DNA of 64,000 nt. It comes from Methylobacterium radiotolerans JCM 2831. GTDB lineage: Bacteria > Pseudomonadota > Alphaproteobacteria > Rhizobiales > Beijerinckiaceae. A program made the translations under genes and the position numbers. The first letter of the stretch is position 1; every line of letters starts with the position of its first letter. A model generated the notes under the pieces. It was not told where the DNA came from. It saw nothing but the letters and a program-made list of their open reading frames with translations, and made no database searches. Below are positions 1-8,232 of the stretch, in pieces. The stretch lies in NCBI RefSeq assembly GCF_000019725.1, contig NC_010505.1, forward strand, positions 558,001 to 622,000, written 5' to 3'.

Positions 1-955
1 CCAGGATCACCGTCAGGGGCGTGCGCAGCTCGTGGCTGACATCGGCGAAGAAGCGGCGGCGGGACTGATCGACCGCCTCCAGCCGGGCGTTGGCGGCGCG
101 CAGGTCGGCGGTGCGCGCCGCCACCGTGTCCTCCAGCGCCGCCCGGTCGGCCGCGACCCGCGATTCCCGCCGTGCCAGCCGGGCGGCCATGCGGTTGACG
201 TTGGTCATCAGCAGGCCGAGCTCGTCCCGCGTGGCGACGGAGAGGCGCGTGTCGAGGGCGCCGTGGCCGATGGCGCTCGCGGCGCGGCGGACCTCCTCGA
301 TGCGCGCCAGGGTCGGCCGGGTGACGCCCCGGTACAGGATCGCCAGCAGCACCAGGGCCGCCGCCACCGCGGCCGCGGCGGCCACCCGCAGGCGCTCGGA
401 CAGCGCCCGGGCCTGCTCGGAGCCGAGCGCCATGCTGCGCCGCTCGGCCTCGATGAGGAAGGAGAGGGGCTGGCCGGTCATGGCGCCGAAGCCGTTGAGC
501 GCGCCCTTGATCGCGTCCTGACGCCGCTCCTGATCGGTCTGGCGGCTGATCAGCGAGACCTGCCGGTCCAGCACCGCGCGGGCCGCGCGCAGCTGCGCCA
601 TCGGGCGGGTGCGCGCGGCGTACTGCATCCGGTCGGCCGGGTCGTCGCTCGGCGGGAAGCTCTTGGCGAGCGCCTCGTCCACGGTGGTCAGGGCCCGATC
701 GGCGTTGTCGCGGGCGATCGCCATCGCCTCGGGCTGGCCGTCGGGGTTGCCGACGGTCTCCACGGCCGCGAGACCGAACTGGGTGAGGCGGCCGGACAGC
801 TCGGCCAGCAGCTCCAGGCGCCGCTGAGCCTCGAGGGTCCGGTCGACGGTCCGCTCCGCCGCCCCGATCGCCGCCAGCGCGGCCGCGGCGGCCAGCACCA
901 CCACGATGGCGGTGCCGCCGAGCAGCAGCGCGAAGCGGACCTTCAGCGAGCGCAT
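1..955 (-). CDS. Sensor histidine kinase, N-terminal part (cut by window edge)
   Basis: The first 318 residues of a membrane sensor kinase are visible; the gene runs off the left edge. The ATG at 955 opens a transmembrane segment (about residues 8-32). An alpha-helical extracytoplasmic region follows, then a second membrane segment near residue 190 and a HAMP-like linker rich in Arg and Ala. The last visible residues are the HisKA phosphoacceptor motif, FFADVSHELRTPLT, with the His near residue 308. The catalytic ATPase domain lies outside the window, so hybrid architecture cannot be judged. The partner regulator is not visible and the stimulus is unknown. The family assignment is firm because the HisKA motif is canonical. 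Confidence 0.85.
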   Translation of the reverse strand, partial: MRSLKVRFALLLGGTAIVVVLAAAAALAAIGAAERTVDRTLEAQRRLELLAELSGRLTQFGLAAVETVGNPDGQPEAMAIARDNADRALTTVDEALAKSFPPSDDPADRMQYAARTRPMAQLRAARAVLDRQVSLISRQTDQERRQDAIKGALNGFGAMTGQPLSFLIEAERRSMALGSEQARALSERLRVAAAAAVAAALVLLAILYRGVTRPTLARIEEVRRAASAIGHGALDTRLSVATRDELGLLMTNVNRMAARLARRESRVAADRAALEDTVAARTADLRAANARLEAVDQSRRRFFADVSHELRTPLTVIL

Positions 956-1045
956 CGTCCCCGTCCCGCCCTCAATCCCGCTCCGCGGGCGAGCCCGAGC
1001 ATGGCACCGCCGGGGCGCCGAACCAAGGTGCCGTCGAGGGCGTCG

Positions 1046-1252
1046 TCACAGGTCCTTCGGCAGGCTGCCCTTGGCGGCGCAGCGCCACCGCTCCACGTGC
1101 CATTCCGGATGTGCGGCCTGCCAGGTCGCGAGCGCGCTCTGCGAGTTGCGCAGGCACACGAAAGGGCTCGATTTCTCGAAGGACATCTCGATCCGGTCCT
1201 CGCGGCAGGTCGAGGGCTGGGCGACGAGACAGATCGACAGCAGCAGCAGCAT
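1046..1252 (-). CDS. Small secreted cysteine-containing protein, unknown function
   Basis: A 68-residue protein with a short hydrophobic N-terminus (MLLLLSICLVAQPS) that looks like a minimal signal peptide, followed by a Cys-containing body ending in a W-x(6)-HPEWHVERWRC pattern. Cysteines sit at about residues 8, 16, 33 and 58, so up to two disulfides are possible after export. Tryptophan-rich short exported proteins of this general form occur in many Alphaproteobacteria without a known role. It lies between fhcC (85 bases upstream on the same strand) and the sensor kinase gene. The composition is not that of an antisense shadow of a high-GC gene. No function is assigned. Confidence 0.6.
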   Translation of the reverse strand: MLLLLSICLVAQPSTCREDRIEMSFEKSSPFVCLRNSQSALATWQAAHPEWHVERWRCAAKGSLPKDL

Positions 1253-1336
1253 GGGCGCCTCCCCGGGCTGCCGGCCTCGAGCGGGCCGGCTTGGACGGGA
1301 GAATAGGACGCGCCCACGCCCATTGCCCAGGCGACG

Positions 1337-2131
1337 TCAGGCCGCGACCCAGATCTCGCCCTTGGCGATCGTCGCGAGGTCGCCGGAATAGCGGCGCAGC
1401 GGCTTGCCGAGGAGGTCGGCGTGCTCGGCGCTCAGGCCGCGCAGGGCCTTGGCCAGCAGCCGCAGGAACACGAGGTCGTGCGTCCCGGTCTCCACGAAGG
1501 TCGGCGACATCCGGCCGTGGGCGCCGACGAGGAGCGTCCCGCGGCGCATGCCGAAGCCGGGGTGGTCGCCGACCGCGAGCGCCACCAGCGTGCCGGCGAT
1601 CATGCGCGAGCCGGCGTACGCCCCCGCGCGCCCGGCCACGATCGTCCCGCGCCGCATCCGGTCACCGAGATGCGCGCCGGCCGCACCGCGGATGATCAGC
1701 GTCGCGCCGTCGAGGCCCGCCTTCGCGGCGTAGACCGCGCCCCCGGCATAGTCACCGGCGTCGCCCTCGACGGTGATCGTGCCGCCCGTGGCGCCGGAGG
1801 CCGCGTAGGGCCCGGCATTGCCGGTGACGATCAGGCTGCCGCCCGCCATGCCGGCCCCGAGGCGCTGGCCGACATCGCCGGTGACCCGGATCGTGCCCTC
1901 GGCCAGCGACGCGCCGACACGGTCGAGGCGCTCGTGGCCGCCCTCGATGGTCAGGGTGTCGGAACCGTCCAGCGCGACCGCGAAGCAGTCGCCGAGGCGC
2001 ACGCCGGTGCGGGTCGTGCCGATCTCGAGGCGCTCGACCTCGCCCTGGGACAGGCGGCTCAGGGCGAGCGGGTTGATGTTCAGGAGGTCCAGCCGCTCGG
2101 GCGGGGCCGCGCGCAGGGTGAGGGTGCTCAC
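1337..2131 (-). CDS. fhcC: Formyltransferase/hydrolase complex subunit C
   Basis: A 264-residue subunit of the Fhc complex, which transfers the formyl group from formyl-dH4MPT to methylofuran and hydrolyses it to formate in the cytoplasm. It is homologous to the C subunit of archaeal formylmethanofuran dehydrogenase (FwdC/FmdC). The sequence is dominated by repeated G-x-x-G-x-x-x-G turns, visible from residue 80 to 220, which form the glutamate-synthase-like right-handed beta-helix of the family. It is the last gene of fhcB-A-D-C, with only three bases between the fhcD stop and its ATG. Its role in the family is structural. Confidence 0.95.
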   Translation of the reverse strand: MSTLTLRAAPPERLDLLNINPLALSRLSQGEVERLEIGTTRTGVRLGDCFAVALDGSDTLTIEGGHERLDRVGASLAEGTIRVTGDVGQRLGAGMAGGSLIVTGNAGPYAASGATGGTITVEGDAGDYAGGAVYAAKAGLDGATLIIRGAAGAHLGDRMRRGTIVAGRAGAYAGSRMIAGTLVALAVGDHPGFGMRRGTLLVGAHGRMSPTFVETGTHDLVFLRLLAKALRGLSAEHADLLGKPLRRYSGDLATIAKGEIWVAA

Positions 2132-2134
2132 GGC

Positions 2135-3082
2135 TCAGCCCTCCGGCTTGGCGTCGTCGCGCGCGATCAGGTCGCGCAGGTGGTAGTGGTGGCGGCCGAG
2201 ATTGCCGCCGTAATTGCCGGCCGTGACGGCGATCAGGCCGTGCTTGCCGCCGATCTCGGTGGCGGCGTGCAGGCCGGCGCGCATCGAGTCGGACACGCCC
2301 TGCGAGGTGAGGGCGTCGATCACGATCTCCAGGACCACGCCGCACTCGGCCGGCAGCGCCGAGCCGGCGCGGCCCTTCAGGGTCGGGCAGTAGGCGTCGT
2401 TGGTCGAGGCCATCATGCCCTTGGTCCGGCCGCCGACCTTGGAGCCGGAGCGGACGATGCCGCCGGGGAACGGGAGGATCGCGCCCGGCACCGCCTTGGC
2501 GGCCTCGACGGCGATCTCGGCGACCTTGAGTGTCTCGGCGTGGGTGCGGCCGAGGAACAGCAGGTTGCCGCCGCCGACCGCGCCGTCGACGGCCCGGACC
2601 GCGTCCTCGCAGAGGAACTCGCCGTCCATCACCGGGATGCGCCAGTAGCGCCGGGCCTTGCCGGTGGCGTCGTGCAGGCGCTTGGCCACCGCGAAGCCGT
2701 CGCCGAAGTACCGGATCGCGCCGCCGAGCTTGATCTTGGTCGGCCCGTCGACGCCCGCGTAGCAGGCGGTGCCCGGGCAGGTGAGGATGCACTGGCCGAC
2801 CCGCTTGATCAGCTGGTCCTTCAGGCCGTTCGGCTCGAAGCCGAACAGCAGGATGCGCACGCCGGGCCGCCCGTCCGGAGTCTCCTCCGGCGACAGCTCG
2901 GCGTCGATGCCGGCCTCGGCGCCGCAGCCGATGACCGAGGTGGCGAAGCCCGTCATCGTGGTCGCGGCGATCATCGCCCACTTGGCGGTGTCGTTCGTGA
3001 CGATGATGGCCGTGCCGGCCACGTCGAACGCCTCCGCGAAGGTGTCGACGACCGGGATGCCGTTGAGGGTGAGGTCAGACAT
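2135..3082 (-). CDS. fhcD: Formyltransferase subunit D (formyl-methylofuran:dH4MPT formyltransferase)
   Basis: A 315-residue homologue of archaeal Ftr. It exchanges the formyl group between N5-formyl-dH4MPT and methylofuran. The opening residues (LNGIPVVDTFAEAFDV) and the CPGTACYAG segment near residue 115 match the Ftr family, and the length is full for it. In the Fhc complex this subunit supplies formyl-methylofuran to the FhcA hydrolase, which pulls formaldehyde oxidation towards formate. The gene is third in the operon, 27 bases after the fhcA stop and three bases before fhcC. No truncation or unusual residue is apparent. Confidence 0.96.
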   Translation of the reverse strand: MSDLTLNGIPVVDTFAEAFDVAGTAIIVTNDTAKWAMIAATTMTGFATSVIGCGAEAGIDAELSPEETPDGRPGVRILLFGFEPNGLKDQLIKRVGQCILTCPGTACYAGVDGPTKIKLGGAIRYFGDGFAVAKRLHDATGKARRYWRIPVMDGEFLCEDAVRAVDGAVGGGNLLFLGRTHAETLKVAEIAVEAAKAVPGAILPFPGGIVRSGSKVGGRTKGMMASTNDAYCPTLKGRAGSALPAECGVVLEIVIDALTSQGVSDSMRAGLHAATEIGGKHGLIAVTAGNYGGNLGRHHYHLRDLIARDDAKPEG

Positions 3083-3109
3083 CGTACTTCCCGCGGCTCG
3101 CCCCGCTGA

Positions 3110-4756
3110 TCACGCCCGGCATGGCACCGCCTCGAAAGTCTCCCGGCCCTCGCCGAAGGCCGCGTCGGGCACGGCGAAGCTGTCGAGACCCTCGCCGAAC
3201 CGCTCCGTGAGGTAGGTGTCGGCGCGCTTCGCCATGGCCTTGTCGGACTCGACGGTCAGCGACAGCGTGCGACCGGCGCGCCACTCCACGACCTCGCCGT
3301 CCTCGACGATCGGCACGCCGTCCTTCAGGACGAGCTTGGCCGCGGTGAACATCGCGGTGCGGTTCGCGTCGTCGCGGTACACCGCGACGTCGGCCCGGGC
3401 GCCGGCCCGCAGGTGGCCGCGGTCGGCGAGGCCGAGGAGCTTCGCCGGTCCGGACCGGGTCAGCTGCGCGATCTCCGAGAGCGTGTACTCGCGCTCCAGT
3501 CCCGGCAGGCTCGAGCGCTCCCCCACGACGCTCGGCAGCGTCGCGATCTCGCGGTCGCGCTCCGACTTGTCCATCAGCAGGTGGATGATGCGCGGGTACT
3601 GCGTGAACGGGCCGCCGTTCGGGTGGTCGGTGGTCAGGATCGTCCGCTCCGGGTCGGTGGAGAGCAGCATGATCTCCAGGCCGATCGCCCATTGCAGCGA
3701 GCTGGTCGGGCCCCGGGGCCGGTACAGGAACGGCACCACGCCGCCGCCCTCGGCGTCGCCCGCGTTCAGGACCCACTTCTTCGGCTTGGCGCCCTTGCGG
3801 CCGGCGAACTGGCGGAGGATGTCGAGGGACACCGTCACGGTCTGGCCGAACACGACCTGCCCGATATCGAGGGTGGCGTTCGGGTTGTCGGTGATCGCCT
3901 GGGCGATCCGCTCGGCGGCCGAGCGGAAGCCGCCGGTGCCGGGATTGGCCGGGTCGACCGCGCCGTAGGCGTAGAACTGCGCGTGGGCGAAGTGGATGCG
4001 CCGCCCCTCCGCCGCGTCGAGCGTCGCCATGAAGCTGTCGTCGGCTCCGGGCAGGCCCAGGTTGTTGCAGTGGACGTGCAGCGGGTGCGGGACGCCGATC
4101 TCCTCGACCGCGTCGAGGAGCGAGCCCATGATCTGCCGGGTCGAGAGACCGTAGCAGGGGATCTCGTCGTCGAGCGACAGGCGCAGGGCCCCGTCCTTGA
4201 AGGCGGAGGCGCCGCCCGCGTTGATGCACTTCACCCCGAGGCCGCGCGACTGGGCGACCGACAGGGCGACGAGGTCGCGCACGGCGTTGCCGCCCTGGCG
4301 CTCGCGCAGGAGTTGCAGGAGCTGGTCGTCGTTGCCCATCACGGTCAGGGCGCCGCGGTCGAGGAGCGGGATGTCGGCGAGTTCGAGCTGCGTGCCCAGC
4401 GCGTGGGTCGGCGGCATCGCCGGCTCGACGGCCGTCGTGTAGCCCATCCGCGCGTAGGTCGAGCCGATCCAGGCCGCCGCGCCGCCCGCGTGGGCGAAGG
4501 GATGGCCGTCGGGCGCCGCCTCGCTGACGTAGAGGTCCGGCAGCAGCAGCCGCGAGGTGATCACGTTGCCGCCGGCGATGTGCGAGTGCACCTCGACGCC
4601 GCCGGCCATCACCACGCAGCCGGCGGCGTCGATCACCGCGTCGGGCTCGCGGCCCGGCGGATCGACGACGCGGCCGTCCTCGATCCAGACGTCGCCCACG
4701 GAATCGCGGGACGCGGTCGGATCGACGACGCGCCCGCCCCGGATCACGCTCAGCAT
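3110..4756 (-). CDS. fhcA: Formyl-methylofuran hydrolase subunit A
   Basis: A 548-residue amidohydrolase-superfamily subunit homologous to FwdA. It hydrolyses formyl-methylofuran to formate and methylofuran. The binuclear zinc site is visible: H57-S-H59 in VEVHSHIAGG, a probable carboxylated lysine K176 in GVKCINAGG, histidines 224-229 in PHPLHVHCNN, H255/H258 in RIHFAHAQ, and the Asp of TTDHPNGG. The ATG at 4756 overlaps the end of fhcB by seven bases, indicating translational coupling. Unlike the archaeal enzyme, this complex works as a hydrolase rather than a CO2-reducing dehydrogenase, consistent with the degenerate FhcB next to it. Confidence 0.96.
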   Translation of the reverse strand: MLSVIRGGRVVDPTASRDSVGDVWIEDGRVVDPPGREPDAVIDAAGCVVMAGGVEVHSHIAGGNVITSRLLLPDLYVSEAAPDGHPFAHAGGAAAWIGSTYARMGYTTAVEPAMPPTHALGTQLELADIPLLDRGALTVMGNDDQLLQLLRERQGGNAVRDLVALSVAQSRGLGVKCINAGGASAFKDGALRLSLDDEIPCYGLSTRQIMGSLLDAVEEIGVPHPLHVHCNNLGLPGADDSFMATLDAAEGRRIHFAHAQFYAYGAVDPANPGTGGFRSAAERIAQAITDNPNATLDIGQVVFGQTVTVSLDILRQFAGRKGAKPKKWVLNAGDAEGGGVVPFLYRPRGPTSSLQWAIGLEIMLLSTDPERTILTTDHPNGGPFTQYPRIIHLLMDKSERDREIATLPSVVGERSSLPGLEREYTLSEIAQLTRSGPAKLLGLADRGHLRAGARADVAVYRDDANRTAMFTAAKLVLKDGVPIVEDGEVVEWRAGRTLSLTVESDKAMAKRADTYLTERFGEGLDSFAVPDAAFGEGRETFEAVPCRA

Positions 4757-5820
4757 GCGGGTTCACTCCTCGACGCGGCCGGGCCCGTGACCAGGCGCTC
4801 CCTGAGGGCGCCCAGCACCGACGCGGCCGACGGCAGATCCGACGGCGCCGAGGCCGGCCAGAAAGTCAGCGCGGCGCGCTGCTCGTTCCACAACACGCCG
4901 CCGTGGTCGCGGCCGGGCTGGCCGACCGAGATCACCACCTCGGCGGCCTTGGCCTCACCGTCCGCGACCAGCGCGACGGAGGGGATGTTCGACAACCAGT
5001 CTGGGCGCGACACCGGGACGGCGCCGAGCCAGAGGACCGCGTCGACCTCGCCGGCGGCGACCTGCCGGGCGGCGTCGAAGCGCCAGGGATCGTGCTCGGG
5101 CACGCGGCGCCCGAAGCCGCTGCGCGGCGCCTGCCCGGTGAGCCAGGCCGAGACCGGCACCACCGCCCGGTCCTGACCGGTGCCGCCGACCGCAAGGGTG
5201 AAGCAGCGCGTCGTCTCGCTGAGCTCCATGGCGAGGCCCTGGAGCATCTCGATGCCGACCTCGCCGAGTTCGGCCGCGTCGTAGAGGAGCACGCCGTACT
5301 GCGCGGCGGCGAGCCGGGCGGCGATCTGGCCGGGCAGATCGTCGCCGGCCAGATGGCCGCGGGCGTGGGCGCGCAGCACGCCGACCGCCTCGGTCAGCCC
5401 GCCCTCGGCCGGCCAGGACAGCGACGCGGTGGCGTTGGCGCCGACAGCCAGAAGGGTGCGGTCCGACCCGGCGGCGCGACCGCGGCTCGGCTTGCCGTCG
5501 ACGAGGCGCTTCAGGAGCGGCGCCTGCCAGGGGGCGGCGCCCACCACCAGCACCAAGTCGGCGCGGCCGACAGCCTCGGCGGGCGTCGAGGTCAGCGCCC
5601 CGACCCGGCTCAGCGATCCGAGTTCCGCGTAGGTGCCGGCCGAGCCGGCGGTGTCGACGGAGGCGCCGATGCGGCCCGCGAGATCGTAGGCCGCGCGGAT
5701 CGCGGCCACGTCGGCGCTGAGGCCGGCGATCACCGGCGCGCGCGCCTTGGCGAGCAGGGACGCGGCCGCCTCGATGGCGGTGCCAGCGTCCGTCGCGCCA
5801 CCCTTCACCCAGGCTGCCAT
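4750..5820 (-). CDS. fhcB: Formyltransferase/hydrolase complex subunit B
   Basis: A 356-residue protein related to FwdB/FmdB, the molybdopterin/tungstopterin-binding subunit of archaeal formylmethanofuran dehydrogenase. The N-terminal CxxC iron-sulfur motif of redox-active relatives is absent. Only two cysteines remain (in TTRCFTL and at the C-terminus), which agrees with the known loss of redox function in bacterial Fhc. It is the first gene of the operon. The ATG at 5820 has a good ribosome binding site (GAGAGGGAG) just upstream, and the gene end overlaps fhcA by seven bases. Its likely role is a structural scaffold in the complex. Confidence 0.94.
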   Translation of the reverse strand: MAAWVKGGATDAGTAIEAAASLLAKARAPVIAGLSADVAAIRAAYDLAGRIGASVDTAGSAGTYAELGSLSRVGALTSTPAEAVGRADLVLVVGAAPWQAPLLKRLVDGKPSRGRAAGSDRTLLAVGANATASLSWPAEGGLTEAVGVLRAHARGHLAGDDLPGQIAARLAAAQYGVLLYDAAELGEVGIEMLQGLAMELSETTRCFTLAVGGTGQDRAVVPVSAWLTGQAPRSGFGRRVPEHDPWRFDAARQVAAGEVDAVLWLGAVPVSRPDWLSNIPSVALVADGEAKAAEVVISVGQPGRDHGGVLWNEQRAALTFWPASAPSDLPSAASVLGALRERLVTGPAASRSEPAC

Positions 5821-6258
5821 GCTCCCTCTCGCAACGTTCTTGCTTGGTTTCGGAGCGGGCGACGGCCGTAAGACCGGACGAAGCGGGTGCCCCTCGAGCC
5901 CGAGGGTTCCCCACCGAATCGGAATGGCTCATCCGCCCGGCGTGTCCGGGCAGGCGGCAAACTCGGCGCGCCGTCGCGGCCTTAGGTTTGCATTCATCCG
6001 CGCACCGCGGCAAGGGGGTCCGGCGGCGTTGCGCGTCGGGAAGTGAATCGCGGGTATCGGTTCGCCGCCGCGCGCGGCGCCGCGACCGGGCCCCGGATCG
6101 CGGGGCATCGGCGCCGCGGGACGGCCTTGCGGTCGCTCCGGGCGGTCTGTTCTGCGCCGCCGGGCACGATCCGCGCGCGCCCACGTTGCCCGGTCCGGGG
6201 ACGCGTGTGAAAAGCGCGCCGCGCGGGCGCCGGACCTGCGGGATTCGAGGGAAGTGCG
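5821..6258. promoter_or_regulatory. Divergent control region between fhcB and mptG
   Basis: This 438-base non-coding stretch separates the leftward fhc operon from the rightward cofactor and C1 genes, so it must hold promoters for both, although I cannot place -35/-10 boxes with confidence. A perfect hairpin (CCCTCG, loop AGCC, CGAGGG) lies at 5891-5906 in the fhcB leader. The segment around 5985-6000 is locally AT-richer. The fhcB ribosome binding site lies at 5825-5833 on the minus strand, and the mptG site GAGGGAAG lies at 6247-6254 on the plus strand. No plausible gene was found here. Confidence 0.5.
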
Positions 6259-7236
6259 TTGGGCGAGGTCCCCGAACGGAACGAGGCGGCAGCGGACGGT
6301 GCCGTGCGGGTCGAGGCGCCGGCGCGGCTGCATTTTGGGTTCCTGGACCTGCACGGCGGGCTCGGCCGCCGCTTCGGCAGCATCGGGCTGGCCATCGACG
6401 CGCCGTCGCTGGTCCTGACCGCCCGCCGGGCGCCCCGGCCCGACGTCACGGGTCCCGAGGCCGACCGCGTCCGCGGCTACGTCGGGGCCGCCGCCGCCCA
6501 TCTCGGGCGCGGCGGCGACGTCGCCATCGCGGTCGAGCGGGTGATCCCGGCCCATGCCGGGTTCGGCTCGGGCACGCAGCTCGCCCTCGCGGTGGCGGCC
6601 GCGATGGCCCGCCTGAACGGCGAGCCCTTCGCGGCGGAATCCTTCGCGGCGACCCTGGACCGGGGCAACCGGTCCGGCGTCGGCCTGTGCGCCTTCACGG
6701 AGGGCGGCCTGATCGTCGACGGCGGCCGCGGCGCGGATGGCGGGCCGCCGCCGGTCATCGCGCGTCTTCCCTATCCGGAGGCCTGGCGGATCGTCCTGAT
6801 CCTCGATCCGAGCATGGCGGGCGTGCACGGGACGCGCGAGGTCGAGGCGTTCCGCGACCTGCCGCGCTTCCCCGAGGCGCAGGCCGCCGAGATCTGCCGG
6901 ATCGCGCTGATGCAGGTGATGCCCGCCGTCGCCCTGGCGGAGCCGCAGGGCTTCGGCGCCGGCATAACCCGGATCCAGACGCTGATCGGCGACCACTTCG
7001 CGCCTCATCAGGGCGGCCGTTACGCCAGCGCCGCGGTGGCGGAGGCGCTCGCCAGCGTCGCCGCGCGGGGCATCGCGGGCTACGGCCAGTCCTCCTGGGG
7101 GCCGACCGGCTTCGCGCTGGTCCCGTCCGAGGCCGAGGCCCGCGCCCTTGTGGCCAGCCTCGACCGGGGCGGCCCTCTCCGGTTCGTCATCGCCCGCGGC
7201 CGCAACGGTGGCGCTTCGGTAACCGGTCCGGCGTGA
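6259..7236 (+). CDS. mptG: Beta-ribofuranosylaminobenzene 5'-phosphate synthase (Orf4)
   Basis: A 325-residue GHMP-kinase-fold enzyme catalysing the first committed step of dH4MPT synthesis, condensation of 4-hydroxy- or 4-aminobenzoate with phosphoribosyl pyrophosphate. The family opening EAPARLHFGFLDLHG and the glycine-rich motif PAHAGFGSG (near residue 95) are intact, as is the C-terminal GQSSWGPTGFA segment. The TTG start at 6259 is chosen because GAGGGAAG lies four bases upstream and no better ATG precedes the domain. It opens the rightward run through fae. In methylotrophs this gene marks the archaeal-type C1 pathway. Confidence 0.92.
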   Translation: MGEVPERNEAAADGAVRVEAPARLHFGFLDLHGGLGRRFGSIGLAIDAPSLVLTARRAPRPDVTGPEADRVRGYVGAAAAHLGRGGDVAIAVERVIPAHAGFGSGTQLALAVAAAMARLNGEPFAAESFAATLDRGNRSGVGLCAFTEGGLIVDGGRGADGGPPPVIARLPYPEAWRIVLILDPSMAGVHGTREVEAFRDLPRFPEAQAAEICRIALMQVMPAVALAEPQGFGAGITRIQTLIGDHFAPHQGGRYASAAVAEALASVAARGIAGYGQSSWGPTGFALVPSEAEARALVASLDRGGPLRFVIARGRNGGASVTGPA

Positions 7237-7242
7237 GCCGGT

Positions 7243-7265
7243 CGCCCCGGGCTTGACCCGGGGCG
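7243..7265 (+). terminator. Strong GC hairpin between mptG and mtdB
   Basis: A perfect nine-base-pair stem (CGCCCCGGG and CCCGGGGCG, loop CTTGA) starts six bases after the mptG stop. No T-run follows, so it may be a Rho-dependent or partial terminator, or an mRNA-stabilising hairpin separating low mptG expression from higher mtdB expression. Confidence 0.5.
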
Positions 7266-7322
7266 CCGCTCCGGGTTTGGACGGAGGGAAGGCGCCTCTC
7301 TCGCGCGCCGCACGAGGATTCT

Positions 7323-8216
7323 ATGGCCCGCTCGATCCTCCACATGCTGACGCCGCTCCGGCACATGAGCCCGTTCGACGTGAACATGGCCGTGGATGCC
7401 GGCTTCGAGACGGTGGTGACCTACACGGAGGTCAGCCTCGCCGACGTCGTGTCGCTGACCCAGGACTCGATCTTCTCGCGGTCGCCGGCCGACGGGACGC
7501 GGACGGGCATCTTCATCGGCGGCAAGAACGCCGAGGACGCCCTCGACATGGTCGACCGCGCCAAGAAGGCCTTCGTGCCGCCCTTCGTGAACCACGTGTT
7601 CGCCGACCCGGCAGGCTCGTTCACCACCGGCGCCGCCATGGTGGCGCAGGTCTCCCGCGCCCTGCGGCAGAAATTCAGCACCGACCTCACGGGCAAGCGC
7701 ATCGTGATCTTCGGCGGCGCCGGCGTCGTCGCCTACGTGGCCGCGGTGATCGGCGCCCTGCAGGGCGCGACCACCGTCCTGGTCGGCCACGACGGCGAGG
7801 AGCGCGTCTCGAAGATCGCCTTCACGATGAAGTGGCGCTTCGGCATCGAGGTCGGCGCCGTCGACGGCACGACGCCCGACGACCGGCGCGCGGCCATCCG
7901 CGACGCCGACGTCATCCTCTCGGCCGGCCCGGCGGGCATCCCGATCCTCACCGCGGAGGATCTGAAATCCGCGCCAAAGCTGCTCGTGGCGTCCGACGTC
8001 AACGCCGTGCCGCCCGCCGGCATCGCGGGGATCGACGTCAACGCGGTGGACGTCGCGCTGCCGAGCGGCAAGGGCGTCGGCATCGGCGCGCTGGCCGTCG
8101 GCGACGTGAAGTACCAGACGCAGCGGCGCCTGTTCGACCGGATGCTCGCCTCCGACACACCGCTGTGCCTCGACTTCCGCGACGCCTACGAACTTGCCGT
8201 GGAGATCGCCGGCTAG
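7323..8216 (+). CDS. mtdB: NAD(P)-dependent methylene-dH4MPT dehydrogenase
   Basis: A 297-residue dehydrogenase oxidising methylene-dH4MPT to methenyl-dH4MPT with NAD+ or NADP+ in the cytoplasm. The N-terminal pterin-binding half (ILHMLTPLRHMSPFDVNMA) and the Rossmann glycine motif FGGAGVVAYVAA (near residue 135) are characteristic of the MtdA/MtdB family. Placement within the dH4MPT gene run argues for MtdB rather than the tetrahydrofolate enzyme MtdA, which normally sits with serine-cycle genes. The ATG follows a purine-rich GAGGATT sequence. It works between Fae and Mch. Confidence 0.94.
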   Translation: MARSILHMLTPLRHMSPFDVNMAVDAGFETVVTYTEVSLADVVSLTQDSIFSRSPADGTRTGIFIGGKNAEDALDMVDRAKKAFVPPFVNHVFADPAGSFTTGAAMVAQVSRALRQKFSTDLTGKRIVIFGGAGVVAYVAAVIGALQGATTVLVGHDGEERVSKIAFTMKWRFGIEVGAVDGTTPDDRRAAIRDADVILSAGPAGIPILTAEDLKSAPKLLVASDVNAVPPAGIAGIDVNAVDVALPSGKGVGIGALAVGDVKYQTQRRLFDRMLASDTPLCLDFRDAYELAVEIAG

Positions 8217-8232
8217 GCCGCTTCCGGACCGG

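Noticed and set aside
5840..6060. Possible riboswitch in the fhc leader
   Set aside because: One short hairpin is present, but no conserved core of any riboswitch class I know could be matched.
5994..6449. Minus-strand open frame overlapping the mptG start and divergent region
   Set aside because: Ser/Arg/Pro-rich composition typical of chance frames and antisense to the mptG N-terminus.
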